From an uncultured Eubacterium sp. (lineage in GTDB: Bacteria; Bacillota; Clostridia; Lachnospirales; Lachnospiraceae): a stretch of DNA of 6,103 nucleotides. Under the pieces are notes generated by a model, which saw only the letters and a list, made by a program, of their open reading frames with translations, had not been told where the DNA came from and did no database searches. The translations under genes and the position numbers were made by a program. Numbering within the stretch: the stretch's first letter is position 1; each line of letters begins with the position of its first letter. The stretch covers positions 7,421 through 13,523 of the forward strand of contig CAJTSV010000101.1 in the NCBI GenBank assembly GCA_910579075.1, read 5' to 3'. Shown here in pieces: positions 5,473 through 6,103 of the stretch.

Positions 5473-6103
5473 ATGAAAGAAAAGCAGGAAATCCAGGAAC
5501 CAGAATCTATAAAAACAGTCCTTCTCGTATTCGGCACAAGGCCGGAAGCAATTAAAATGTGCCCCCTGGCCAGGGAGCTGCAGTCCAGAAAAGGAATCAG
5601 GACGCTTGTCTGTGTAACAGGCCAGCATAAAAGCATGTTAGGGCAGGTCTTAGAGGTATTTCAGGTCACGCCGGACTTTGACCTTTCCATTATGAAGGAA
5701 GGACAGGACCTGTTTGACATTACCGCGGCAGTCCTGTCCGGGATGAAAAAGGTGCTGCGTGAGGCCTGTCCCTCCCTGGTGCTGGTTCACGGCGATACAT
5801 CGACAGCCTTCGCTGCGGCACTCGCCGCATTTTACCTGGGTATTCCGGTCGGGCATGTGGAAGCAGGCCTGCGCACTTACCAGATACACAGCCCGTTTCC
5901 GGAAGAATTCAACAGGCAGGCAGTCGGTGCGCTGGCAAGCCTGCATTTTGCCCCGACAAAGCCTGCTGCAGAAAATTTAGTGCGCGAAGGCAAAAAAGCG
6001 GGAACCGTTTTTGTAACAGGCAATACTGCGATTGATGCGCTGAATCTGACCGTGCGGGACGATTACAGCCACCCGCAGCTGGAGTGGAGCCGCGGCAGCC
6101 GCC
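5473..6103 (+). CDS. wecB: UDP-N-acetylglucosamine 2-epimerase, non-hydrolysing (3' end outside window)
   Basis: The first 210 residues are visible out of a usual 360-390; the frame is open to the window end. The enzyme interconverts UDP-GlcNAc and UDP-ManNAc in the cytosol, supplying ManNAc or ManNAcA for surface glycans or teichoic-acid linkage units. Diagnostic motifs are FGTRPEAIKM (20-29), TGQH (49-52), HGDT (106-109), HVEAGLRT (128-135), PFPEEFNR (141-148) and TGNTAIDAL (182-190). D108, E130 and E144 align with catalytic D95, E117 and E131 of E. coli WecB. PEEFNR carries Phe where Met, Ala or Ile is more common. About 14 residues precede the first strand. AGGAG at 5459-5463 lies 9 bases before ATG 5473. 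Its GC content is clearly higher than the preceding gene (34/60 in 5521-5580), and it returns to glycan precursor supply after the TIR-like interruption. In Gram-positives the same enzyme is often called mnaA. Confidence 0.93.
   Translation, partial: MKEKQEIQEPESIKTVLLVFGTRPEAIKMCPLARELQSRKGIRTLVCVTGQHKSMLGQVLEVFQVTPDFDLSIMKEGQDLFDITAAVLSGMKKVLREACPSLVLVHGDTSTAFAAALAAFYLGIPVGHVEAGLRTYQIHSPFPEEFNRQAVGALASLHFAPTKPAAENLVREGKKAGTVFVTGNTAIDALNLTVRDDYSHPQLEWSRGSR

Overview
The window looks like part of a surface-polysaccharide (capsule, exopolysaccharide or cell-wall glycan) biosynthesis locus from a Gram-positive anaerobe of the Clostridia, probably Lachnospiraceae-like. That placement is inferred from the purine-rich Shine-Dalgarno sites, the moderate GC content and the style of the protein families. 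No marker gene fixes the taxon. All genes are on the + strand.

Layout: bases 1-1077 hold the 3' part of a Wzx-type flippase. It overlaps a GT-B glycosyltransferase by 4 bases (1074-2201). Next come an FkbM-family methyltransferase (2224-3096) and a membrane acyltransferase of the acyltransferase-3 family (3127-4218). These four are tightly packed (4-base overlap, then gaps of 22 and 30 bases) and read as one operon for assembling, decorating and exporting a glycan repeat unit. A more AT-rich TIR-like gene follows (4293-5384). It is interrupted by a single in-frame TAG exactly where its family usually has Trp. The window ends inside a non-hydrolysing UDP-GlcNAc 2-epimerase (5473 onward), which supplies ManNAc-type precursors and resumes the glycan theme with clearly higher GC.

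The most striking signal is a pair of long poly-G tracts, G9 at 2333-2341 in the methyltransferase and G10 at 3950-3959 in the acyltransferase. Both lie inside the coding sequence and both genes are in frame as given. A one-base change in either tract breaks its gene. This is the architecture of slipped-strand phase variation (contingency loci), here placed in the two genes that would methylate and acylate the glycan, giving up to four decoration states. In the methyltransferase, loss of one G creates a TAATG stop-restart junction that could return translation to the native frame, so that state may yield a shortened enzyme rather than none.

Second in interest is the TIR-like gene, a probable immune or NAD-related sensor/effector disabled, or split in two, by one TGG-to-TAG change. 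No RNA genes, CRISPR arrays, insertion sequences or attachment sites were seen, and no credible minus-strand genes. The only gaps of note are 74 bases (4219-4292) and 88 bases (5385-5472).
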